NCBI GenBank assembly: GCA_964389495.1
Contig: CAYMDU010000046.1
Coordinates: 1 to 13,227, forward strand
DNA: 13,227 nucleotides
Reading direction: 5' to 3'
Origin: RGIG3009 sp964389495
GTDB taxonomy: Bacteria; Bacillota; Clostridia; Oscillospirales; Acutalibacteraceae
Shown here in pieces: positions 1 to 6,360 of the stretch (positions are counted from its first letter, which is position 1; each line of letters starts with the position of its first letter). A model generated the notes under the pieces. It was not told the DNA's origin. It saw only the letters and a list, made by a program, of their open reading frames with translations, and did no database searches. The position numbers and the translations under genes were made by a program.

Positions 1-10
1 CGCGGGACAG

Positions 11-46
11 CTTTGCTATATTACCACTTTCCGCTTCGCTTGTCAA
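11..46 (-). promoter_or_regulatory. Leftward sigma-A-like promoter firing out of the window
   Basis: Read on the minus strand there is a perfect -35 hexamer TTGACA (plus-strand 41-46), a 17-bp spacer and a -10 TAATAT (18-23). Transcription would start near position 11 and go left, so the gene it serves is outside the window. A purely A/T dyad at 51-71 lies directly upstream of the -35 box and could act as an UP element. The motifs are seen directly; activity is inferred. Confidence 0.7.
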
Positions 47-50
47 GGGC

Positions 51-71
51 TTTTTGAAAATTTTTCAAAAA
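51..71. repeat. A/T-only inverted repeat after the flippase stop codon
   Basis: TTTTTGAAAA and TTTTCAAAAA form a perfect 10-bp inverted repeat around one central T. It abuts the flippase stop codon (73-75). There is no G/C-rich stem, so it is a poor intrinsic terminator. Its place just upstream of the leftward -35 box fits an UP-like element at least as well. Confidence 0.5.
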
Positions 72-72
72 A

Positions 73-1455
73 TTATCGACGAAGCAATCGGCGAGCCGCT
101 TCCAGCAATCCTTTTCCGCAAAATGCCAAAATCACGGCAAAGATCAGCAGTTCCCACAACCACCACAACGGGACTTCACACAGCAACAATACCGTTTGCA
201 AAATTAAGAGGCCGGTGCAACCAAGCAAATGAACATAATTCCAATGAATACGAATATACCGACGGGTATCCCACAAGCGAATGGCAAACACCAGCAAATA
301 GGCAATCAGCGTTGCGGCGGCCGCCCCGTTCACGCCGAACAGCGGAATCCACCAAAGGTTTAAAGCAATGTTAGAACCCGCACTGACAGCCGCAGTGAGC
401 ATGGTTCGCACGCCGCGCTTTTCCGCCATGTAGATGCTGCCGAGAAAATTAACCAAGCAAGTAAACACCATGGCGATAACGAGAAGCGGAATGTACCGCC
501 AGGCTTCGTAGTATTCTTCGGCAAACAGGAACCGCGGCACCAACCGTGTGCACAAAATCACGCCGGATGCCAACGAAAACAGCAGCGAACTGTATGTGGA
601 AACCACTTTGGTGTAGAACCGTTCTCTCTCTTTGGTTTCGGTGAAAGCAGAAATTTGCCAAGCGTCCATGAAAATGGAAGAAACCAGCATCATCAAGGAT
701 GGAATTTTATAGGCGGCGGCATACATGCCGTTGGCCCCCTCGCCGCAAATGGCGGCCACAATGTAGCGGTCGGATACATTGGTAATCCACCAGAGCACCG
801 TGTTGGGAATCATGGGAATGGCATAGCGGAGCATTGCTCTTGATTGATTGAAATCCAAGCCGCGGAAGCGGATGTAGCGGTGCAATTTGGCTGTGGTGAA
901 CAAAAAAACAACAGATAGTGCATCGGAACAAACAATTGAAAAAATGTAGCCGAAAACGCCCCAATGAAATACCACCAAATATAATAGGTTAAAAGAAAGA
1001 AGCGTGGCGGTACTGAGAATGCCGTCAACAGCAAACAATTTGACGCGACTTTGTGAGCGTACAAACTGAGCGCAGAGAGAACGCATGGAAGACATGAAAG
1101 CAAACAAGCACAGCAGCCACACATACTCCGACAGCAAATCAATCATTCCGATGAGTGGGCTGATAAGGAGCAGTAACACCATGCCAAGGCCAAGCGACAA
1201 CAAACCGGTGGTAAACACATCTTGTTTTCGCACACCGCGATCCAAGCCAAAGCGAACCACCGCGTTGGTGATACCGAGAGTTACCAACGGCAGCAACAAA
1301 TTCCCGCTTTGCTGTATTAAATCGGTGATACCGTATTCCGCCGTGGTGAGCACCTCGGTGTACAGCCGTGTTAGCAAAAACGAAAGCAGCTTTGAACCGA
1401 ATGTGCCAATGGCAAATATGACGGTGTTGGATACCAGCCGTTTATACTTGTCCAT
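73..1455 (-). CDS. Polysaccharide/oligosaccharide flippase (Wzx/MATE-like, MOP superfamily)
   Basis: This 460-residue protein is almost wholly hydrophobic, with about 12-14 membrane segments. Its N-terminus has the pattern usual for Polysacc_synt proteins: a short basic start, a helix with IFAIGTFGSKLLSF, then the TRLYTEVLTTAEYG loop. Length matches the family, usually 430-500 residues. Proteins of this group flip lipid-linked saccharides (Wzx, SpoVB or teichoic-acid type) across the cytoplasmic membrane. The exact substrate cannot be read from sequence, and no glycosyltransferase neighbour is visible. The ATG at 1455 is preceded by AAAGGAGA at a 7-nt spacing. The gene stands alone in the visible part and has its own promoter. 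A lipid II or spore-coat role is possible but not shown. Confidence 0.88.
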   Translation of the reverse strand: MDKYKRLVSNTVIFAIGTFGSKLLSFLLTRLYTEVLTTAEYGITDLIQQSGNLLLPLVTLGITNAVVRFGLDRGVRKQDVFTTGLLSLGLGMVLLLLISPLIGMIDLLSEYVWLLCLFAFMSSMRSLCAQFVRSQSRVKLFAVDGILSTATLLSFNLLYLVVFHWGVFGYIFSIVCSDALSVVFLFTTAKLHRYIRFRGLDFNQSRAMLRYAIPMIPNTVLWWITNVSDRYIVAAICGEGANGMYAAAYKIPSLMMLVSSIFMDAWQISAFTETKERERFYTKVVSTYSSLLFSLASGVILCTRLVPRFLFAEEYYEAWRYIPLLVIAMVFTCLVNFLGSIYMAEKRGVRTMLTAAVSAGSNIALNLWWIPLFGVNGAAAATLIAYLLVFAIRLWDTRRYIRIHWNYVHLLGCTGLLILQTVLLLCEVPLWWLWELLIFAVILAFCGKGLLEAARRLLRR

Positions 1456-1510
1456 GCTTTATCTCCTTTCACTATTCCTGAACCATTATCATCTTTTATT
1501 ATTACCTAAT

Positions 1511-1539
1511 AGAATAGCGAGAAATTTCTTTTCTGTCAA
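1511..1539 (-). promoter_or_regulatory. Flippase promoter
   Basis: On the minus strand, TTGACA (1534-1539), a 17-bp spacer and TATTCT (1511-1516) form a near-consensus sigma-A promoter. It lies about 55 bp upstream of the flippase start. The spacer holds a 10-bp palindrome, AGAAATTTCT (1520-1529), that could be an operator or just A/T-rich DNA. Confidence 0.75.
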
Positions 1540-1549
1540 GTGCTTGGTG

Positions 1550-1587
1550 AAAACGGCCTGCCTCCCGCAAACAAAATCGGCCGTTTT
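1550..1587. repeat. 9-bp inverted repeat between divergent promoters
   Basis: AAAACGGCC (1550-1558) and GGCCGTTTT (1579-1587) are perfectly complementary, with a 20-nt gap. The repeat lies between the leftward flippase promoter and the rightward EamA promoter and upstream of both start sites. Its A/T flanks resemble a bidirectional terminator. It could equally be a regulator site or a terminator left over from a lost gene. Function is unknown. Confidence 0.45.
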
Positions 1588-1597
1588 ACGCTACCGC

Positions 1598-1626
1598 TTG
1601 CTTTTTCGATTGCTTTGTGGTATTCT
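1598..1626 (+). promoter_or_regulatory. Promoter of the first EamA transporter
   Basis: TTGCTT (1598-1603) and TATTCT (1621-1626) are separated by 17 bp. They lie about 30 bp before the ATG at 1657, giving a short leader that contains the GTGAGG ribosome site (1645-1650). Confidence 0.6.
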
Positions 1627-1656
1627 GTAACAAGTTTTGTCGAAGTGAGGGATTGT

Positions 1657-2550
1657 ATGTCAAACAAACTGCGAGGAATTGTGTGTCCGCTATTGGCTGC
1701 TTTCATATGGGGATCGGCTTTTGTGGCGCAAAGCATCGGTGCCAACACCGTGGAACCGTTCACATTCACCGCCTGCCGTTCATGGGTGGGGGCCATTGCC
1801 TTGTTGCTTCTCTCGCTGGCATTTCGGCGCAAAACCGCTATCCCCGCCGCCGAGAAATCCCGCTATTGGCACGATTTGCTGTGGGGCGGCGTAGGCTGCG
1901 GCATGGCGTTGATGATCGCCACCAACTTGCAACAAGCCGGTCTGAGCGACACTTCGGCCGGCAAAGCCGGATTCCTCACCTCTCTTTATGTGGTGCTGGT
2001 TCCCATTTTCGGTTTGTTCTGCCATCGGCACGCTTCCCTTCCCGTTTGGATTAGCACCGGCATTGCTCTAGTGGGCTTGTATTTGCTGTGCATAACCGAC
2101 GACTTTTCTATTCAAGCCAGCGATTTGCTGATTTTGCTCTGTGCAGTGTTTTTTGCCGTTCAAATTTTGCTGATCGACCGTCTTCCGCATATTCACGGCA
2201 TGCATTTGTGCTGCGTTCAGCTGTTTGTATCCGCCATTGGAAGCACGGTGTTGGCCCTGTTGTTTGAACAACCGCGCTGGGATCTCATTTGCGAAAGTTA
2301 TCTTCCGATTTTGTATTGCGGCGTTTTTTCCAGTGCGATTGCCTACACGCTGCAAATCGTATCGCAAAAAGGAACCAACCCCACTGTGATTTGCCTGCTG
2401 CTCTGCTTGGAATCGGTTTTTTCCGTGTTGTGCGGATGGGTTATTCTTCACGACGAACTCACCCTTCGCGAAATTGCCGGTTGCGTTCTTATGTTTAGCT
2501 CCGTTGTACTGGCTAACATTTTTCCCGTGCAAAGTAAGCGCACTATTTAA
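1657..2550 (+). CDS. EamA/DMT superfamily transporter
   Basis: The protein has 297 residues and about ten membrane helices in two EamA repeats. The first opens with the typical AAFIWGSAFVAQ helix. The second ends in ESVFSVLCGWVILHDELTLREIAG, the classic second-half EamA signature. DMT proteins mostly export amino acids or other small metabolites at the cytoplasmic membrane; the substrate is not predictable here. I chose the ATG at 1657 because GTGAGG lies 6 nt upstream and the EamA fold starts directly after it. A longer in-frame reading from 1540 would add 39 residues lying over the promoter. No G/C-rich terminator follows, so transcripts may run into the amino-acid ABC operon 145 bp downstream. 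Confidence 0.9.
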   Translation: MSNKLRGIVCPLLAAFIWGSAFVAQSIGANTVEPFTFTACRSWVGAIALLLLSLAFRRKTAIPAAEKSRYWHDLLWGGVGCGMALMIATNLQQAGLSDTSAGKAGFLTSLYVVLVPIFGLFCHRHASLPVWISTGIALVGLYLLCITDDFSIQASDLLILLCAVFFAVQILLIDRLPHIHGMHLCCVQLFVSAIGSTVLALLFEQPRWDLICESYLPILYCGVFSSAIAYTLQIVSQKGTNPTVICLLLCLESVFSVLCGWVILHDELTLREIAGCVLMFSSVVLANIFPVQSKRTI

Positions 2551-2621
2551 AAAATCAATCACATATTCAGGCTTTAATTTTCTGCCGCTTGCAACTATTT
2601 TCAAAAAATTCAATTTTCCAC

Positions 2622-2650
2622 TTTACAACGCTAATGTGGTAGTGTATAAT
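2622..2650 (+). promoter_or_regulatory. Promoter of the amino-acid ABC operon
   Basis: TTTACA (2622-2627), a 17-bp spacer and a perfect TATAAT (2645-2650) lie 46 bp before the binding-protein ATG. The leader is only about 40 nt, too short for a T-box or riboswitch. It carries a strong GAGGAGG ribosome site (2681-2687). This fits high expression of a periplasmic-type binding protein. Confidence 0.85.
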
Positions 2651-2695
2651 AGTGTCAACAAATCCGATAACACTATTTTTGAGGAGGAATTCATT

Positions 2696-3490
2696 ATGAA
2701 ACGATTTGTTGCATTGTTACTGGTAGCGGTATTGACACTGACCTGCTTTGCAGGTTGCGGAACCGCCAAAGACGAGTCGGACAAAGCCTATGTGCAAAAG
2801 AACGGAAAGCTGCTTATCGGTATTACCGAATTTGAGCCGATGGACTATCGGGAAACGGAAAGCAGCACCGAATACATCGGTTTTGACGCCGATATGGCCA
2901 AGGCGTTTGCCGACTATTTGAATGTTGATGCCGAGTTTGTGCTGTTGGCCGATTGGGGTAAAAAAGCCATGGAGCTGGACACCAAAGGTGTTGATGTGGT
3001 GTGGAACGGCATGACCATCACCGACGAGGTAAAGAACTTGATGGGCGTGAGTGAGCCGTATTGCAAAAACGCACAGGTTGTTGTTATGAAATCCGATATT
3101 GCCGCACAGTACACCACCGCCGACAGTCTTTCTTCTCTCACCTTTGCCGTGGAAAACGGTTCCGCCGGTGCCGAAGCACTGGATGCCTTGAACATCGGCT
3201 ACACAGCGGTTACCGACCAAGCCATGGCGCTGATGGAAGTAGCTTCCGGCAGTGTGCAAGCATGTGTTGTGGACTTGCTGATGGCCGGCGCTATGATCGG
3301 CGAAGGTACCAGCTATCCCAATTTGACCATCACGGTGGAATTGGCCGGTGAAGAATACGGTGTTGGTTTCCGCAAGGGCAGCGATTTGGTGGCGGAATTT
3401 AACACCTTCTGGAAACAAGCATACGATGCCGGAACGGTGATGGCAACCGCTCAGAAATACGGCATTGACAAGAATATCATCGCCAAATAA
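2696..3490 (+). CDS. Amino-acid ABC transporter substrate-binding lipoprotein (SBP_bac_3 family)
   Basis: This 264-residue protein starts with a lipoprotein signal: MKR, a hydrophobic core, then FAGC with the lipidated Cys at 21. The Phe at -3 is less usual than Leu. After a short linker come family-3 binding-protein features: GKLLIGITEFEPMDY (about 37-51), GFDADMAKAFADYL (62-75), WNGMTIT (103-109), FAVENGSAGAEAL (150-162) and EEYGVGFRKGSDL (219-231). The Arg that in HisJ/LAO-type proteins follows the TITxE segment and holds the ligand carboxylate is Val112 here. Asp193, at the usual amine-contact place, is kept. It delivers an amino acid or close analogue to the permease and ATPase encoded next. 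The start is fixed by GAGGAGG 8 nt upstream and by the signal peptide. Confidence 0.93.
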   Translation: MKRFVALLLVAVLTLTCFAGCGTAKDESDKAYVQKNGKLLIGITEFEPMDYRETESSTEYIGFDADMAKAFADYLNVDAEFVLLADWGKKAMELDTKGVDVVWNGMTITDEVKNLMGVSEPYCKNAQVVVMKSDIAAQYTTADSLSSLTFAVENGSAGAEALDALNIGYTAVTDQAMALMEVASGSVQACVVDLLMAGAMIGEGTSYPNLTITVELAGEEYGVGFRKGSDLVAEFNTFWKQAYDAGTVMATAQKYGIDKNIIAK

Positions 3491-3506
3491 GTTCGGTTTG
3501 TATCAC

Positions 3507-3548
3507 ACCGACAAAGCAGAGAGTTCACGCTCTCTGCTTTGTTGCGGT
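3507..3548 (+). promoter_or_regulatory. Strong hairpin between binding-protein and permease genes
   Basis: ACAAAGCAGAGAG (3511-3523) pairs perfectly with CTCTCTGCTTTGT (3530-3542) around a 6-nt loop. ACCG and CGGT extend the stem beyond a 2-nt bulge. No T-run follows, so it is unlikely to be a full terminator. Similar hairpins after binding-protein genes protect the upstream mRNA 3' end, so much more binding protein than permease is made. That role is inferred. Confidence 0.75.
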
Positions 3549-3568
3549 CATAAAAAAGAGGTTTGTTT

Positions 3569-4213
3569 ATGTCTTTTTGGAATGTCACCAAAACGTTGCT
3601 GGAAGGGTTGGTCACCACCGGCGAAACGTTCGCGCTGACCTTACTGTTTGCTTTGCCGCTGGGCTTGCTGATTTGTCTGGCTTCGATGAGCCGTTTAAAG
3701 CCCCTCAGTTGGTTCACCAACACCATTGTGTGGATTGTGCGCGGTTCTCCGCTCATGCTCCAAATTCTCATTGTTTATTACGGTCCCGGCCTGCTATTCG
3801 GCTGGCGATTGCTACCGCGCTTTCTTGCGGCGCTCATCACATTCAGCTTGAACTACGCCTGCTATTTTTCCGAAATATTCCGCGGCGGTATTCAATCCAT
3901 TCCGCGCGGTCAGCAAGAGGCCGGCCAGGTGTTGGGAATGACACGCAGCCAAATATTCTTCAAAGTAACGCTGTTGCAGCTAATCAAGCGCATTGTTCCG
4001 CCGCTTGGCAATGAGTGCATCACGCTGGTGAAAGACACCGCTTTGGTTCGCGTTATTTCGGTTTACGAAATCATTTGGGCCGGTGAAACATTCATTAAAA
4101 AAGGCTTGATTTGGCCGTTGTTCTACACCGCTGTCTTTTATTTGATTGTCAACGGTATTCTCACCATTCTTCTCAATAAAGTTGAAAAGAAATTGGACTA
4201 TTTCCGCGCGTAA
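3569..4213 (+). CDS. Amino-acid ABC transporter permease (HisM/GlnP type)
   Basis: This 214-residue inner-membrane protein has about five helices, the normal size for His/Glu/Gln/Arg family permeases. The start VTKTLLEGLVTTGETFALTLLFALPLGL is typical. The EAA loop that docks on the ATPase is clear: EIFRGGIQSIPRGQQEAGQVLGMT (about 101-124 from the ATG). It is followed by the family's IVPPLGNECITLVKDTALV segment. The ATG at 3569 sits 7 nt after AAGAGG; a TTG two codons earlier is less well placed. It most likely forms a homodimer with two copies of the ATPase, since only one permease gene is present. The ATPase ribosome site overlaps its stop codon. Confidence 0.94.
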   Translation: MSFWNVTKTLLEGLVTTGETFALTLLFALPLGLLICLASMSRLKPLSWFTNTIVWIVRGSPLMLQILIVYYGPGLLFGWRLLPRFLAALITFSLNYACYFSEIFRGGIQSIPRGQQEAGQVLGMTRSQIFFKVTLLQLIKRIVPPLGNECITLVKDTALVRVISVYEIIWAGETFIKKGLIWPLFYTAVFYLIVNGILTILLNKVEKKLDYFRA

Positions 4214-4226
4214 GGAGGGCCGCATT

Positions 4227-5012
4227 ATGTCGATTTTAGAAGTACGCAACATTCAAAAATCCTTTGGAAAAACCGTTGTGCTGAAAGGCATTGATTTTTC
4301 GTTGGAAAAAGGGCAAGTGTTATCGATTATCGGCTCGTCCGGCAGCGGCAAAACCACCCTGCTGCGGTGCCTAACTTTTTTGGAGCGCGCCGATCAAGGC
4401 ACCGTGTCCGTGAACGGTGAGGTTATTTTCGACGCCGCCGATCTTCGTCGCCTATCCCCCGCTGAGCAGCGCCGCCGCCAACTGCATTTTGGGTTGGTTT
4501 TTCAAAATTTCAATTTGTTCCCTCAGTACACGGCATTGGAAAATGTTTGCCTTGCGCCGCAATTACAAGCGCAAGAGCGCCCCGACTACAAGGCAAACAG
4601 CAAATCTGTTTTGGCCGCCATTGAACAACGCGGTCGCGAACTGCTGGACCAAGTGGGGCTGTCGGCCAAATACAACGCCTATCCCTGTGAGCTGTCCGGC
4701 GGCCAACAGCAACGGGTGGCCATTGCCCGTGCGCTTGCTTTGGAACCGGAAATTCTGTTTTTTGACGAGCCGACATCGGCACTGGATCCGGAATTGACCG
4801 GCGAAATTTTGCGGGTTATTCGGCAGTTGGCCGACACGGATATGACCATGGTTATTGTTACACACGAAATGCAATTTGCTCATGATGTTTCCGACCAAAT
4901 CATCTTCATGGACGGTGGCGTGATTGTAGAGCACGGCACACCGGAGCAGGTGATTGACAACCCGAAAAACGAACGAACCAAAGCGTTTCTCACCCGTGTC
5001 ACCGCCTCCTAA
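4227..5012 (+). CDS. Amino-acid ABC transporter ATP-binding protein (GlnQ/HisP type)
   Basis: The 261-residue ATPase has all nucleotide-binding motifs: Walker A GSSGSGKT (36-43), Q-loop Gln93, signature LSGGQ (156-160), Walker B ILFFDE (176-181), the D-loop SALD and switch His213. It powers amino-acid import with the two preceding genes. It is about 20 residues longer than usual because of an insert in the helical subdomain (about 116-136, ERPDYKANSKSVLAAIEQR), between the Q-loop and the signature. I chose the ATG at 4227, where AAGGAGG overlaps the permease stop; an upstream in-frame start would lie inside the permease gene. The gap to the permease is 13 bp, which suggests coupled translation. 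Confidence 0.95.
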   Translation: MSILEVRNIQKSFGKTVVLKGIDFSLEKGQVLSIIGSSGSGKTTLLRCLTFLERADQGTVSVNGEVIFDAADLRRLSPAEQRRRQLHFGLVFQNFNLFPQYTALENVCLAPQLQAQERPDYKANSKSVLAAIEQRGRELLDQVGLSAKYNAYPCELSGGQQQRVAIARALALEPEILFFDEPTSALDPELTGEILRVIRQLADTDMTMVIVTHEMQFAHDVSDQIIFMDGGVIVEHGTPEQVIDNPKNERTKAFLTRVTAS

Positions 5013-5027
5013 TTACAGGTATCAAAC

Positions 5028-5070
5028 ACAAATCCGCCATCACAGTTGTGATAGCGGATTTGTTTGCTTT
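5028..5070 (+). terminator. Terminator after the amino-acid ABC operon, possibly bidirectional
   Basis: ACAAATCCGC (5028-5037) pairs with GCGGATTTGT (5054-5063). ATCACA and TGTGAT extend the stem past one C/A mismatch to a tight GT loop. TTTGCTTTT follows on the plus strand, giving a good intrinsic terminator 15 nt after the ATPase stop. On the minus strand the stem is followed only by GTTTGAT, so it may also stop the convergent esterase transcript, but less well. Confidence 0.85.
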
Positions 5071-5083
5071 TGAAATTATGCGG

Positions 5084-6181
5084 TTACACGCCCTTGGCAT
5101 CGCGAAAATCCATGTAGAAATTCCAGTCGACCGGTGTGATGCTGTGCGGGCCGGTTTTGACGTGATAGCCGATATTGCCTTCGTGATAGGCACAATCAAT
5201 TTGAACATTCTCTTCTTCCGGCAACACAACACCGGTCATGCCGTATATCTTCTCATACACTTCGCTGGCCAATCGGCAAGACAGGCGCTCGCTTTTCGGG
5301 TCGGCCCAGCTGTCCAGGGAAGAACTCTCCACATAGACCGGCCTCGGTGCCATAGCTGCCACCAGCATGTGCTGATCCACCGGCAATGCTTCTTCGTTGT
5401 TTGCAAATTGATTTAGATTATCGCAAAACCAATCTGTTACCAAAATATCTTTGATGTGTTCGCCCTGCTTTCCGCGCAGCACAGCCGAGCCCAAGCAACC
5501 GGACGAATTGGAAAACGCCATGGAAAACCGCGGATCCATCACCGCTGCCCACAAAGAGGTTTTTCCGCCACGCGAATGGCCGATGGTGGCAACCCGCTTG
5601 CTATCGATCAGCGGATCGGTTTCAATGTAGTCCATCACACGAGACATGCCCCACGACCACGCCGCAATGGAAGCCCAATCGTCACCTTTTCGGTTTTCCG
5701 GTTTGGGACCCAACTGACCGAACACACCGCAATCGTGATTGGCCTGCGCTTCCAGGTCGGGATAAATCTCGCTGTTGTACAGCACAAATACGGCATAGCC
5801 CCGCGAGGTGATATCCAACACCGGCACCACCGATTCGTTCAAATTGTTCACAATGCTGGTGGATTCCATGTGCCAATCGTGCATGTTGTGTACAAAAGCG
5901 GGCACCGGCTTATTCGAATAAGGAATAAAGGCGTTCACACGGAAAGCAAACCCCGGAAATTTAATCCAAAGTTGCTTGTACATCAACCGATGTCCCAAAT
6001 AGTTTTGCCGCTGATACCCCAGCGAAAAATGCAGCCCTTCCGGGCGTTCCACCGGCCTCCGGCCGTACACATAGGTTTGAAACAAATCCAGAATTTCGGG
6101 ACGCCGCTTTGTTTCCCATTGCTGCCGCTCGGAAACGGGCTCCCCGTTTTTCATCACTAAAAGTTCGGGATACTGTGACAT
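5084..6181 (-). CDS. CE15-like alpha/beta hydrolase (glucuronoyl esterase-type), no signal peptide
   Basis: The protein has 365 residues with an alpha/beta-hydrolase core. The nucleophile elbow is GHSRGGK with Ser203. It follows the bacterial CE15 pattern SIAAWSWGMSRVMDYIE (171-187) and precedes NSSGCLGSAVLRGKQGE (225-241), WFCDN (251-255), ALPVDQHMLVAAMAPRPVYV (265-284) and DSWADPKSE (290-298). The likely catalytic His is His346 in TGPHSIT. The acid is less clear; Asp290 or Asp294 are candidates by position. Bacterial CE15 enzymes split ester bonds between glucuronic acid of xylan and lignin alcohols. Most are secreted, whereas this one starts MSQYPEL with no signal peptide and should be cytoplasmic. 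The ATG at 6181 has AAAGGAGG 6 nt upstream; a 52-residue in-frame extension would span the promoter. The true substrate could be another uronate ester. Confidence 0.82.
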   Translation of the reverse strand: MSQYPELLVMKNGEPVSERQQWETKRRPEILDLFQTYVYGRRPVERPEGLHFSLGYQRQNYLGHRLMYKQLWIKFPGFAFRVNAFIPYSNKPVPAFVHNMHDWHMESTSIVNNLNESVVPVLDITSRGYAVFVLYNSEIYPDLEAQANHDCGVFGQLGPKPENRKGDDWASIAAWSWGMSRVMDYIETDPLIDSKRVATIGHSRGGKTSLWAAVMDPRFSMAFSNSSGCLGSAVLRGKQGEHIKDILVTDWFCDNLNQFANNEEALPVDQHMLVAAMAPRPVYVESSSLDSWADPKSERLSCRLASEVYEKIYGMTGVVLPEEENVQIDCAYHEGNIGYHVKTGPHSITPVDWNFYMDFRDAKGV

Positions 6182-6195
6182 ACTTTGCCTCCTTT

Positions 6196-6233
6196 GCCGG
6201 GGTTCCGGCTGCTGTAATCGACGGTGCGCACCG
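6196..6233 (-). promoter_or_regulatory. Two dyads in the esterase leader
   Basis: The esterase 5' leader contains a perfect 12-bp palindrome CGGTGCGCACCG (6222-6233), about 10 nt after the expected start site, with a CpG centre as in many LacI-family operators. A small hairpin GCCGG-GGTT-CCGGC (6196-6209) touches the ribosome site at 6188-6195. These could be an operator and a translation-limiting stem. Function is inferred. Confidence 0.4.
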
Positions 6234-6247
6234 CCGTTTGCATTTTT

Positions 6248-6276
6248 ATTGTAACATTCGCTTTTCGAACGGTCAA
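6248..6276 (-). promoter_or_regulatory. Esterase promoter
   Basis: On the minus strand, TTGACC (6271-6276) and TACAAT (6248-6253) are separated by exactly 17 bp. The expected start site is near 6241, giving a leader of about 60 nt before the ATG at 6181. Confidence 0.75.
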
Positions 6277-6297
6277 TACCCATTTTGCACAAAAGTA

Positions 6298-6325
6298 TTG
6301 CATTTTGTATCATTTGTGATACAAT
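6298..6325 (+). promoter_or_regulatory. Promoter and palindromic operator of the second EamA transporter
   Basis: TTGCAT (6298-6303) and TACAAT (6320-6325) are 16 bp apart. A perfect palindrome, TTGTATCA-TTTG-TGATACAA (6305-6324), fills the spacer and runs into the -10 box, so a bound protein would block RNA polymerase. The 8-4-8 layout suits a dimeric TetR, MarR or GntR type repressor. No such regulator gene lies in the window. Confidence 0.7.
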
Positions 6326-6360
6326 AGCACTGTACAATATCGAAAGGAACGAATACCACC

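Noticed and set aside
2551..2621. Terminator for the first EamA gene
   Set aside because: The region is A/T-rich but I could not find a G/C-containing stem followed by a T-run.
2717..3418. Long minus-strand reading frame of 233 codons opposite the binding-protein gene
   Set aside because: The plus strand encodes a clear binding lipoprotein with signal peptide, promoter and ribosome site. The antisense frame has no family pattern and no ribosome site.
3507..3548. Intergenic hairpin considered as a full terminator
   Set aside because: No T-run follows and the permease and ATPase genes downstream plainly belong to the same transporter.
5456..6160. Plus-strand reading frame of 234 codons opposite the esterase
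   Set aside because: His/Arg/Pro-rich composition typical of an antisense shadow; the minus strand carries conserved CE15 motifs.
6305..6324. Palindrome considered as a Rex operator because rex is in the window
   Set aside because: The TTGT and ACAA ends are 12 bp apart, against 10 bp in the clostridial Rex box, and the inner bases differ from TTAA/TTAA.
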